Positions 7,685 through 13,739 of a stretch of DNA of 20,317 nucleotides are shown piece by piece (within the stretch, counting starts at the first letter, position 1; the number at the start of each line of letters is the position of its first letter). The DNA is from JBEVEP01 sp040512755 (GTDB lineage: Bacteria > Pseudomonadota > Alphaproteobacteria > Rhizobiales > Rhizobiaceae), in the NCBI GenBank assembly GCA_040512755.1, contig JBEVEP010000180.1:1-20317 (forward strand). The letters are read 5' to 3'. The position numbers and the translations under genes were made by a program. The notes beneath the pieces are model-generated. The model worked only from the letters and a program-made list of their open reading frames with translations. It made no database searches and had not been told where the DNA came from.

Positions 7685-8083
7685 ATGTCCATGAATGATC
7701 CCCTCGGCGATATGCTGACCCGCATCCGCAACGCCTACGGCCGCAAGAAGCCTAAGTGTTCGACCCCTGCTTCGCGTCTGCGCGCCCGCGTGCTCGATGT
7801 AATGAAGTCGGAAGGCTACATTCGCGACTATAGCCAGGTCGATTTCGATAACGGCAAGTCCGAAATCGAGATCGAACTCAAGTACTACGAAGGTCAGCCG
7901 GTGATCCGTGAGATTGCCCGCGTTTCGAAGCCGGGCCGCCGCGTCTACGTGTCGGTGAAGTCGATCCCGCAGGTCGCTAACGGCCTCGGCATCTCGATCC
8001 TGTCGACGCCGAAGGGCGTCATGGCAGATCACGAGGCGCGCGAACAGAATGTCGGCGGAGAGATTCTCTGCCGGATATTCTGA
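7685..8083 (+). CDS. rpsH: 30S ribosomal protein S8
   Basis: S8 is a central-domain assembly protein and, in E. coli, the translational repressor of the spc operon. The 132-residue product has MNDPLGDMLTRIRNAYGRKK at the start, SEGYIRDYSQ near residue 40, the SKPGRRVYV segment, and the C-terminal GISILSTPKGVMADHEAREQNVGGEILCRIF. AAGGAGG overlaps the rpsN stop and lies 7 nt before the ATG, one of the strongest ribosome binding sites in the window. Autoregulation by S8 is plausible but was not shown from the sequence. Confidence 0.97.
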   Translation: MSMNDPLGDMLTRIRNAYGRKKPKCSTPASRLRARVLDVMKSEGYIRDYSQVDFDNGKSEIEIELKYYEGQPVIREIARVSKPGRRVYVSVKSIPQVANGLGISILSTPKGVMADHEAREQNVGGEILCRIF

Positions 8084-8121
8084 TCTAGCCTTCTGAAAAG
8101 AACAGGAACGAGGACAAGACA

Positions 8122-8655
8122 ATGTCTCGTATTGGCAAGAAACCCGTCCAGTTGCCGCAGGGCGTAACTGCGACCGTCATCGGACAAACGGTGACAGCGA
8201 AGGGCCCGAAGGGCGAGCTGAAATTCGTCGTCAATGACGAAGTTCTGATCAAGCTTGACGACGGCGAGATCACAGTTGCGCCGAAGGACCAGACCAAGAT
8301 CGCGCGCTCCAAATGGGGCATGTCGCGAACCCAGATCGTCAATATCCTGCAGGGCGTGAAGGACGGCTTCGAGAAGAAGCTCGAGATCACCGGCGTCGGC
8401 TACCGCGCAACCATGCAGGGTAAGAACCTGCAGCTTGCGCTTGGCTTCAGCCACGACGTGATTTACGAGACGCCGGAGGGCATCACGATCACTGTGCCGA
8501 AGCCGACTGAAATCACGGTTGCGGGCATTGACAAGCAGCAGGTTGGCCAGGTCGCCGCGGAAATCCGCGAGTACCGTGGTCCCGAGCCTTATAAGGGCAA
8601 AGGTGTCCGGTATGCAGGCGAGCGGATCGTCCGCAAAGAAGGCAAGAAGAAGTAA
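8122..8655 (+). CDS. rplF: 50S ribosomal protein L6
   Basis: L6 lies near the sarcin-ricin loop and the factor-binding site. The 177-residue product has two repeated alpha/beta lobes. It begins MSRIGKKPVQLPQGV and contains KLEITGVGYRATMQGKNLQLALGFSH (about 88-113). The C-terminal signature is GPEPYKGKGVRYAGERIVRKEGKKK, with PEPYKGKG conserved across bacteria. The gap before it (38 nt) contains a GAGGACAAG ribosome binding site and no notable structure. Confidence 0.97.
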   Translation: MSRIGKKPVQLPQGVTATVIGQTVTAKGPKGELKFVVNDEVLIKLDDGEITVAPKDQTKIARSKWGMSRTQIVNILQGVKDGFEKKLEITGVGYRATMQGKNLQLALGFSHDVIYETPEGITITVPKPTEITVAGIDKQQVGQVAAEIREYRGPEPYKGKGVRYAGERIVRKEGKKK

Positions 8656-8682
8656 GGCCGATATCGGCAAGGAAAAAAAGCC

Positions 8683-9042
8683 ATGGCTTCCAAGGAATCC
8701 ACCCAGCGCCGCGCCGCCCGTGTCCGCCGGCAGCTCAAGAAGGTTTCGGGCGAGCGCCCGCGGCTCTCGGTCTACCGTTCGTCGAAGAATATCTATGCAC
8801 AGGTCATCGACGACACGAAGGGCCACACGCTTGCTGCCGCTTCGACCCTGGAAAAGGATCTGAAGGGCGCGCTCAAGACCGGGGCAGACATTGCGGCTGC
8901 CGCTGCGATTGGCAAGCTGATCGCCGAGCGCGCGTCAAAGGCCGGCGTCAAGGAAGTTGTTTTCGATCGTGGACCGTACATCTATCACGGCCGCGTCAAG
9001 GCACTCGCCGAGGCGGCTCGTGAAGGTGGGCTGAGCTTCTAA
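8683..9042 (+). CDS. rplR: 50S ribosomal protein L18
   Basis: L18 brings 5S rRNA to the central protuberance together with L5. The 119-residue product has a basic N-terminus (RRAARVRRQLKK), the strand RPRLSVYRSSKNIYAQVIDD (about 25-44) and the C-terminal FDRGPYIYHGRVKALAEAAREGGLSF, which is the family signature. AAGGA is 9 nt upstream. A 68-nt gap with an inverted repeat separates it from rpsE. Confidence 0.97.
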   Translation: MASKESTQRRAARVRRQLKKVSGERPRLSVYRSSKNIYAQVIDDTKGHTLAAASTLEKDLKGALKTGADIAAAAAIGKLIAERASKAGVKEVVFDRGPYIYHGRVKALAEAAREGGLSF

Positions 9043-9045
9043 ACC

Positions 9046-9069
9046 GATCCGGCGCTTGGTCGTCGGATC
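9046..9069 (+). other. Inverted repeat between rplR and rpsE
   Basis: GATCCG (9046-9051) pairs with CGGATC (9064-9069) around a 12-nt loop, starting 3 nt after the rplR stop and ending 41 nt before rpsE. No T-run follows. It is the weakest member of the gap hairpins in this block. Confidence 0.35.
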
Positions 9070-9110
9070 TTCATCAACCGTGCTTCCGGAAAAGAATAAG
9101 GAACAGGATA

Positions 9111-9680
9111 ATGGCACAAGAGCGTAGGGACGGAGGCCGCGAGCGCGGCCGGGACCGTGAAGAACGCGACAGCGAATTCGTGGACAAGCTGGTCCACATC
9201 AACCGCGTAGCCAAGGTCGTCAAGGGTGGCCGCCGCTTCGGCTTTGCTGCTCTCGTCGTCGTCGGCGATCAGAAGGGCCGTGTTGGTTTTGGCCATGGCA
9301 AGGCGCGCGAGGTACCCGAGGCGATCCGCAAGGCGACCGAGTCGGCAAAGCGTGAATTGATCTTCGTTCCGCTGCGTTCAGGCCGTACCCTTCATCATGA
9401 CGTGGAAGGCCGCTGGGGCGCTGGACGCGTTCTGCTGCGCGCCGCGAAGCCGGGTACCGGCATCATCGCCGGCGGTCCGATGCGCGCCGTCTTTGAGACG
9501 CTTGGCATGCATGACGTCGTCGCCAAGTCGATGGGCTCTTCTAACCCGTACAACATGGTTCGCGCCACATTTGATGCGCTGAAGAGCCAGTTGCATCCGA
9601 AGGACGTCGCTGCACAGCGCGGCATCAAGTACTCGACGCTCCAGGCACGCCGCGGCACCGCGGTTGCCGCGGACGAATAA
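9111..9680 (+). CDS. rpsE: 30S ribosomal protein S5
   Basis: S5 is a fidelity protein at the mRNA entry channel; mutations in it are known for spectinomycin resistance and ram phenotypes. The 189-residue product has an Arg/Glu/Asp-rich N-terminal extension of about 20 residues, then the double-stranded RNA-binding domain with VNRVAKVVKGGRRFGF-type sequence (about 29-44). Next come VGFGHGKAREVPEAIRKA and the C-terminal domain with GTGIIAGGPMRAVFE and GSSNPYNMVRAT. AAGGA lies 8 nt upstream of the ATG. The loop around GGRRF looks wild-type. Confidence 0.97.
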   Translation: MAQERRDGGRERGRDREERDSEFVDKLVHINRVAKVVKGGRRFGFAALVVVGDQKGRVGFGHGKAREVPEAIRKATESAKRELIFVPLRSGRTLHHDVEGRWGAGRVLLRAAKPGTGIIAGGPMRAVFETLGMHDVVAKSMGSSNPYNMVRATFDALKSQLHPKDVAAQRGIKYSTLQARRGTAVAADE

Positions 9681-9709
9681 GCCGCAGCGTCCGACCAGGG
9701 ATTACGACC

Positions 9710-9907
9710 ATGGCCAAGAAAGCAACGAAGACGATTACCGTCGAGCAGATCGGCAGCCCTATTCGCCGGCCTAAGGAGCAGCGCGCGACGCTGGTCGGGC
9801 TCGGCCTGAACAAGCTGCGTCGCCGCAGCACCCTTGAGGACAGCGCGTCGGTACGCGGCATGATTGCTTCGGTGAAGCACCTTGTCCGCGTCGTGGACGA
9901 GGCGTGA
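9710..9907 (+). CDS. rpmD: 50S ribosomal protein L30
   Basis: L30 is a small peripheral protein of the large subunit. The 65-residue product contains TITVEQIGSPIRRPKEQRATLVGLGLNKLRR, the family's conserved first strand and helix, followed by a VKHLVRVVDE ending. Length and position between rpsE and rplO are typical. The ribosome binding site (AGGGAT) is weak, so expression may rely on coupling with the neighbouring genes. Confidence 0.95.
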   Translation: MAKKATKTITVEQIGSPIRRPKEQRATLVGLGLNKLRRRSTLEDSASVRGMIASVKHLVRVVDEA

Positions 9908-9929
9908 GCCCGAGCGCAGGAGAAGAACT

Positions 9930-10403
9930 ATGAAACTCAACGATCTGCGTGACAATGAGGGTGCAACGCACACCAAGAAGCGTCTTGGGCGCGGCATCGG
10001 CTCGGGTTCGGGCAAGACCGCGGGACGCGGCGTGAAGGGTCAGAAAGCCCGTTCAGGCGTGGCGATTAACGGCTTCGAGGGTGGCCAGATGCCTCTTTAC
10101 AGGCGTCTGCCGAAGCGCGGTTTCAAGAACCTCTTCGCCAAGGATTACAATACTGTCTCGCTGGCGCGTGTCCAGACTGCAGTCGACGCCAAGAAGCTCG
10201 ACGCCAAGGCTACGGTTACGGCTGAAGCTCTTGCCGCTGCCGGCGTGATCCGTCGCGTGAAGGACGGCGTTCGCCTGCTGGCGGACGGTGAGTTGAAGGC
10301 TAAGCTCGCATTCGAGATCGCAGGCGCCTCGAAAGCCGCGATCGAAAAGGTCGAGAAGGCCGGGGGATCGGTCAAGCTGCCGGAACAGGCAGCAGCCGAG
10401 TAA
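9930..10403 (+). CDS. rplO: 50S ribosomal protein L15
   Basis: L15 is a late-assembly protein with a long, Gly/Arg-rich extension into rRNA. The 157-residue product begins MKLNDLRDNEGATHTKKRLGRG and has the extension GSGSGKTAGRGVKGQKARSG (about 29-48), then FEGGQMPLYRRLPKRGFKN and a C-terminal globular region. The ATG at 9930 is chosen over an in-frame ATG at 9882 inside rpmD, because AGGAGA is 6 nt upstream and the family starts at MKLN. It is followed by an unusually long 237-nt gap before secY. Confidence 0.97.
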   Translation: MKLNDLRDNEGATHTKKRLGRGIGSGSGKTAGRGVKGQKARSGVAINGFEGGQMPLYRRLPKRGFKNLFAKDYNTVSLARVQTAVDAKKLDAKATVTAEALAAAGVIRRVKDGVRLLADGELKAKLAFEIAGASKAAIEKVEKAGGSVKLPEQAAAE

Positions 10404-10436
10404 GGGCCTCGATCAAGCGGCGGTTCTTGCGCGTGT

Positions 10437-10461
10437 CCTGATCTGGTTGTGCCGGATCAGG
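10437..10461 (+). other. Strong hairpin in the secY leader
   Basis: CCTGATCTGG (10437-10446) pairs with CCGGATCAGG (10452-10461) over ten positions, one of them a U-G wobble, with a 5-nt loop. It lies 33 nt after rplO. The following bases are AAACC, so it is not a normal intrinsic terminator. It may stabilise the 3' end of an upstream transcript or act as a leader element (inference). Confidence 0.55.
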
Positions 10462-10547
10462 AAACCATGTGCGGAGTCAAAAAGTTACGGCGTGATTTTT
10501 GTCCGAAATGTCATATGGCTTTTTCGGGATCGCGCTGAGAGCCGCCG

Positions 10548-10576
10548 CTTGCATCTTTGCCTGCCGGAGCCTATCT
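10548..10576 (+). promoter_or_regulatory. Candidate promoter for secY-adk
   Basis: CTTGCA (10548-10553) and CTATCT (10571-10576) are separated by 17 nt. They match the alphaproteobacterial housekeeping consensus CTTGAC-N17-CTATAT at 4/6 and 5/6 positions. The predicted start point lies about 55 nt before the secY ATG. The -10 overlaps the hairpin at 10563-10588, so the two interpretations partly compete. Confidence 0.35.
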
Positions 10577-10588
10577 CGTGGCTTCGGC
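10563..10588 (+). other. Second hairpin in the secY leader
   Basis: GCCGGAGCC (10563-10571) pairs with GGCTTCGGC (10580-10588) over nine positions, with one G-U wobble and an 8-nt loop. It ends 52 nt before the secY start. It would form only in transcripts that read through from rplO, not in ones starting at the candidate promoter. Confidence 0.45.
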
Positions 10589-10640
10589 GACACGCACCGC
10601 CGCTTGGCGACTATTGCGTGACGGAGCGGAGAAATTTTTC

Positions 10641-11981
10641 ATGGCATCGGCAGCGGAACAGCTAGCTTCCAATCTCAATTTTGCCGCCTTCGCAAAGGCG
10701 GAAGACCTCAAGAAGCGTATCTGGTTCACGCTCGGCGCTTTGCTCGTCTATCGGCTCGGTACCTACATCCCGCTGCCGGGCATCAATCCCGATGCCTTTG
10801 CCCATGCTTTTCAGCAGCAGAGCGGCGGCGTGCTTGGCATGTTCAACATGTTCTCTGGCGGTGCTGTGCAGCGCATGGCGATCTTCGCGCTTGGGATCAT
10901 GCCTTACATCTCCGCCTCTATCATCATGCAGCTCATGACGTCGGTCATCCCGACGCTTGAGGCGCTGAAGAAGGAGGGCGAGCAGGGCCGCAAGGTCATC
11001 AACCAATATACCCGCTATGGCACGGTGCTCCTGGCCATGGTTCAGGCGTATGGCATTTCCATCGGGCTGGAAGGTGGTAGTGGCATCGTGGCCGACCCAG
11101 GTTGGTTCTTCCGTATCTCGGCAGTCATTACCCTGGTCGGCGGGACGATGTTCCTGATGTGGCTCGGCGAGCAGATTACTGCTCGCGGGATTGGCAACGG
11201 AATTTCGCTGATTATCTTCTCCGGTATCGTCGCCGGACTGCCGCACGCGATCAGCGGTACTCTGGAGCTTGGCCGCACAGGTGCGCTTTCGACCGGTCTG
11301 ATCTTGGCGATCATCGTGCTCGCGGTTGTCGTCATTGGCGTCATCGTCTTCTTTGAGCGCGCCCAGCGACGGCTGCTAATTCAATATCCGAAGCGCCAGG
11401 TCGGCAATCGCATGTTCCAGGGCGACACTTCGCACCTGCCGCTGAAGCTCAATACCTCGGGCGTAATCCCGCCAATCTTTGCTTCATCGTTGCTGCTTTT
11501 GCCGGCAACCCTGGCTGGTTTCTCCGACACGACCACCTTGCCTGGTTGGGCAGGAGCAGTGCTGGCAGCGCTCGGTCACGGGCAGCCGCTTTACATGGCC
11601 CTGTATGCAGCGATGATCGTCTTCTTCGCATTCTTCTACACTGCAATCGTCTTCAACCCGAAGGACACCGCTGATCAGCTCAAGAAGCATTCCGGGTTCA
11701 TCCCGGGCTACCGGCCCGGCGAGCGTACCGCCGAATATATCGACTACGTACTCACGCGTATTACGGTCGTCGGTGCCATTTACCTCGTGCTGGTTTGTTT
11801 GTTGCCGGAGTTTCTGATAACGGCGACGGGCGTTCCGTTCTATCTCGGAGGTACGTCGCTGCTGATCGTGGTGAGCGTTACGCTCGACACGGTTGCGCAA
11901 ATCCAGGGCCACCTGATTGCCCACCAGTATGAGGGGCTGATCAAGAAGTCGAAGCTCCGTGGGGGCAAGAGGGGAAGATGA
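10641..11981 (+). CDS. secY: Protein translocase subunit SecY
   Basis: SecY is the central channel of the SecYEG complex in the inner membrane, exporting and inserting proteins. The 446-residue product has ten predicted membrane segments. It carries the family motifs GTYIPLPGIN after TM1, the plug/TM2 region LGMFNMFSGGAVQRMAIFALGIMPYISASI (about 61-90), GIGNGISLIIFSGIVAGLP, QYPKRQVGNRMFQGDTSHLPLKLNTSGVIPPIFASS (the cytosolic loop before TM7) and ADQLKKHSGFIPGYRPGERTAEYI. The ATG at 10641 is preferred over 10557, since GGAGCGGAG lies 9 nt upstream and the extension is not family-like. Its stop overlaps the adk start (ATGA). Co-transcription with the spc genes, a private promoter, or both are possible. 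Confidence 0.97.
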   Translation: MASAAEQLASNLNFAAFAKAEDLKKRIWFTLGALLVYRLGTYIPLPGINPDAFAHAFQQQSGGVLGMFNMFSGGAVQRMAIFALGIMPYISASIIMQLMTSVIPTLEALKKEGEQGRKVINQYTRYGTVLLAMVQAYGISIGLEGGSGIVADPGWFFRISAVITLVGGTMFLMWLGEQITARGIGNGISLIIFSGIVAGLPHAISGTLELGRTGALSTGLILAIIVLAVVVIGVIVFFERAQRRLLIQYPKRQVGNRMFQGDTSHLPLKLNTSGVIPPIFASSLLLLPATLAGFSDTTTLPGWAGAVLAALGHGQPLYMALYAAMIVFFAFFYTAIVFNPKDTADQLKKHSGFIPGYRPGERTAEYIDYVLTRITVVGAIYLVLVCLLPEFLITATGVPFYLGGTSLLIVVSVTLDTVAQIQGHLIAHQYEGLIKKSKLRGGKRGR

Positions 11982-12577
11982 GGCTTATTTTGCTTGGGCC
12001 GCCAGGGGCGGGTAAGGGGACGCAAGCACAAAGGCTGGTCGAAAAGCATCGCATACCGCAACTGTCTACCGGCGACATGTTGCGCGCTGCGGTGCAGAAC
12101 GGCACCGAGATAGGCAAGCGCGCCAAGGCCGTGATGGATGCGGGCGAACTCGTCTCAGACGCAATCGTCAACGCCATCGTAGCGGAGCGCATCGAGCAGG
12201 CTGACTGCGCCAACGGTTTCATCCTTGACGGGTACCCACGCACGCTGGCGCAAGCCGACGCGGTCGAGGTCATGCTGGAAGACCGCGGGCTCACGCTCGA
12301 TGCGGCGATTGAGCTTGTCGTTGATGACAAGGCGTTAGTGGGCCGCATCGTCAAACGCGCCAGGGAAGCGGAAGCTGCTGGTCAGTCGGTGCGCAAGGAT
12401 GACAACCCGCAGGTGTTCGATGAGCGGCTGCGCGAATATTACAAGAAAACTGCTCCGCTCATCGGCTATTACTATGCCAAGCGCAAGCTCCGCAGCGTGG
12501 ACGGAATGGCCGATATGGATTCGGTTACGCGCCAGATTGAATCGGTACTTTCCGAGGCCGCGCGAAAAAACAGGTAG
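11978..12577 (+). CDS. adk: Adenylate kinase (short, zinc-free LID)
   Basis: Adenylate kinase interconverts ATP + AMP and 2 ADP in the cytoplasm and is essential for energy charge. The 199-residue product has the P-loop GPPGAGKGT at residues 7-15, the AMP-binding segment beginning STGDMLRAA near residue 30, and GFILDGYPRT at about 80-89. The LID region (about 122-138) is short and lacks the four Cys/His zinc ligands of Gram-positive enzymes. This is the short form known from many alphaproteobacteria, compared with 214 residues in E. coli. It overlaps secY by 4 nt, a conserved pairing. A 178-nt leader separates it from rpsM. Confidence 0.97.
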   Translation: MRLILLGPPGAGKGTQAQRLVEKHRIPQLSTGDMLRAAVQNGTEIGKRAKAVMDAGELVSDAIVNAIVAERIEQADCANGFILDGYPRTLAQADAVEVMLEDRGLTLDAAIELVVDDKALVGRIVKRAREAEAAGQSVRKDDNPQVFDERLREYYKKTAPLIGYYYAKRKLRSVDGMADMDSVTRQIESVLSEAARKNR

Positions 12578-12583
12578 GCCCGG

Positions 12584-12612
12584 TTGACTACTTCGGTCCG
12601 CTGGATTATAGC
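12584..12612 (+). promoter_or_regulatory. Candidate promoter for rpsM-rpsK-rpoA-rplQ
   Basis: TTGACT (12584-12589) and TATAGC (12607-12612) are 17 nt apart. The -35 matches the sigma-70 consensus at 5/6 positions and the -10 at 4/6. The start point would lie about 140 nt before rpsM, leaving a long structured leader. A dyad, CCGCT (12598-12602) with AGCGG (12610-12614), straddles the -10 and could be an operator or chance. Confidence 0.5.
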
Positions 12613-12663
12613 GGCCCGTCTCCCAATCAGGCATGACGCTTATTGTTCGCGAGGACAACGAGG

Positions 12664-12679
12664 TCCCTTTGAAAAGGGA
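12664..12679 (+). other. First hairpin of the rpsM leader
   Basis: TCCCTT (12664-12669) pairs with AAGGGA (12674-12679) around a TGAA loop. It lies in the middle of the 178-nt leader. No T-run follows. It may be part of a larger leader fold. Confidence 0.4.
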
Positions 12680-12688
12680 ATCCCGCAA

Positions 12689-12740
12689 GGGCCGGCCTCC
12701 ACCGGACGCGGGGCAATAACAATCGCCGGCTTGCCGGCCC
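12689..12740 (+). promoter_or_regulatory. Structured rpsM leader with two competing stems
   Basis: GGGCCGGC (12689-12696) is an exact 8-bp complement of GCCGGCCC (12733-12740). The downstream arm can instead fold locally, GCCGG (12725-12729) with CCGGC (12734-12738) and a CTTG loop. The two folds exclude each other and end 4-6 nt before the GGAGAAG ribosome binding site. In E. coli, S4 represses this operon through a pseudoknot in the rpsM leader. An analogous role here is inference, and rpsD is not in this operon. Confidence 0.4.
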
Positions 12741-12755
12741 ACATGGAGAAGAAGA

Positions 12756-13124
12756 ATGGCCCGTATAGCTGGCGTCAACATTCCAACAAACAAGCGCGTC
12801 ATCATCGCGCTGCAGTACATTCACGGCATCGGGCCGAAGTTCGCTTCGGAGATCGTGGAGAAAGTCGGCATCCCGGCAGAGCGCCGCGTCAATCAGTTGA
12901 CGGATGCGGAAGTGCTTCAGATTCGCGAAGCTATCGATCGGGACTACCAGGTCGAAGGCGATCTGCGCCGCGAAGTTTCGATGAACATCAAGCGCCTGAT
13001 GGACCTCGGTTGCTACCGTGGTCTGCGCCACCGCCGCTCGCTGCCAGTTCGCGGTCAGCGTACCCATACCAATGCCCGCACCCGCAAGGGTCCGGCCAAG
13101 GCGATTGCCGGCAAGAAGAAGTAA
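12756..13124 (+). CDS. rpsM: 30S ribosomal protein S13
   Basis: S13 lies in the 30S head, contacts P-site tRNA and forms inter-subunit bridges with L5. The 122-residue product starts MARIAGVNIPTNKRVIIALQYIHGIG and has a helix-two-turn-helix region and the conserved GCYRGLRHRRSLPVRGQRTHTNARTRKGP near the C-terminus (about 86-114), with a basic KKK end. GGAGAAG is 5 nt upstream. It heads the alpha cluster. The usual rpmJ (L36) is not between adk and this gene, as in other alphaproteobacteria. Confidence 0.97.
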   Translation: MARIAGVNIPTNKRVIIALQYIHGIGPKFASEIVEKVGIPAERRVNQLTDAEVLQIREAIDRDYQVEGDLRREVSMNIKRLMDLGCYRGLRHRRSLPVRGQRTHTNARTRKGPAKAIAGKKK

Positions 13125-13130
13125 TTGGTG

Positions 13131-13195
13131 AGTGGCCAAGGGTGAAACGTGGGTGGCAGCTGCGAGCTGCGGAGCTCACGACCCTTTCATTCACT
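13131..13195 (+). promoter_or_regulatory. Large composite stem-loop between rpsM and rpsK
   Basis: Four paired blocks nest in order: AGTG with CACT, AAGGGT (13138-13143) with ACCCTT (13181-13186), CGTG (13148-13151) with CACG (13177-13180), and GCAGCT (13156-13161) with AGCTGC (13165-13170) around a GCG loop. Small internal loops separate them. An alternative inner hairpin, GAGCT (13164-13168) with AGCTC (13173-13177), excludes the innermost stem and one base of the CACG block. There is no terminal T-run. It could be a regulatory leader for rpsK-rpoA or a palindromic repeat. Confidence 0.5.
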
Positions 13196-13247
13196 AGGTG
13201 GAGCCGCTGACATTACGGCGGTGTAGAGATCAAACGGAAGGACTTTC

Positions 13248-13637
13248 ATGGCCAAGGAAGCCACACGTGTTCGCCGTCGCGAACGCAAAAACATTTCGTC
13301 TGGCGTCGCGCACGTCAATTCGACTTTCAACAATACGATGATCACGATCACAGACGCGCAGGGCAATGCCATTGCCTGGTCGTCGGCGGGCGCCCAGGGC
13401 TTCAAGGGTTCGCGTAAGTCGACCCCGTTCGCCGCTCAGGTGGCTGCCGAGGACTGCGCTAGGAAGGCGCAGGAGCACGGCATGCGCATGCTTGAGGTCG
13501 AAGTCTGCGGACCGGGCTCGGGCCGTGAATCGGCTCTGCGCGCGCTGCAGGCAGCGGGTTTTACAATCACGTCCATCCGCGATGTGACGCCGATCCCGCA
13601 CAATGGCTGCCGGCCGCGCAAGAAGCGCCGCGTCTAA
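13248..13637 (+). CDS. rpsK: 30S ribosomal protein S11
   Basis: S11 lines the E-site side of the 30S platform. The 129-residue product has HVNSTFNNTMITITDAQGN (about 22-40), SSAGAQGFKGSRKSTPFAAQ (about 45-64), CGPGSGRESALRALQ and the terminal DVTPIPHNGCRPRKKRRV. The Asn-Gly pair in HNGC is where E. coli S11 carries an isoaspartate; the same residues are present here. GGAAGGA lies 5 nt before the ATG. It has a 123-nt leader rather than the short spacing common elsewhere, and rpsD does not follow it. Confidence 0.97.
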   Translation: MAKEATRVRRRERKNISSGVAHVNSTFNNTMITITDAQGNAIAWSSAGAQGFKGSRKSTPFAAQVAAEDCARKAQEHGMRMLEVEVCGPGSGRESALRALQAAGFTITSIRDVTPIPHNGCRPRKKRRV

Positions 13638-13695
13638 CAACAGGTTTCGCCGACTGCACGAGCGCCGCGGTGCTCCTCTGCGGTTTTCCAGATCG

Positions 13696-13720
13696 CCTGC
13701 CACGGTTGAATGGTGGCAGG
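13696..13720 (+). other. Hairpin just upstream of rpoA
   Basis: CCTGCCAC (13696-13703) pairs perfectly with GTGGCAGG (13713-13720) around a 9-nt loop. It ends 5 nt before the GGAAGGAAG ribosome binding site of rpoA. The loop contains an ATG (13710-13712) in frame with rpoA. No T-run follows. It is well placed to affect rpoA translation or RNA processing (inference). Confidence 0.55.
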
Positions 13721-13739
13721 GAACCGGAAGGAAGAAAGA

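Noticed and set aside
10484..10505. Terminator from AAAAA and TTTTT around 10480-10500 in the secY leader
   Set aside because: Only about six mostly A-T pairs could form, with a 12-nt loop and no G+C-rich stem.
10447..10665. Small protein of 72 residues in the secY leader
   Set aside because: It overlaps the secY start, has no good ribosome binding site and no family-like sequence.
12578..12755. rpmJ (L36) or infA between adk and rpsM
   Set aside because: All frames were checked for the short Cys-rich L36 sequence and for an IF-1 OB-fold. Neither is present.
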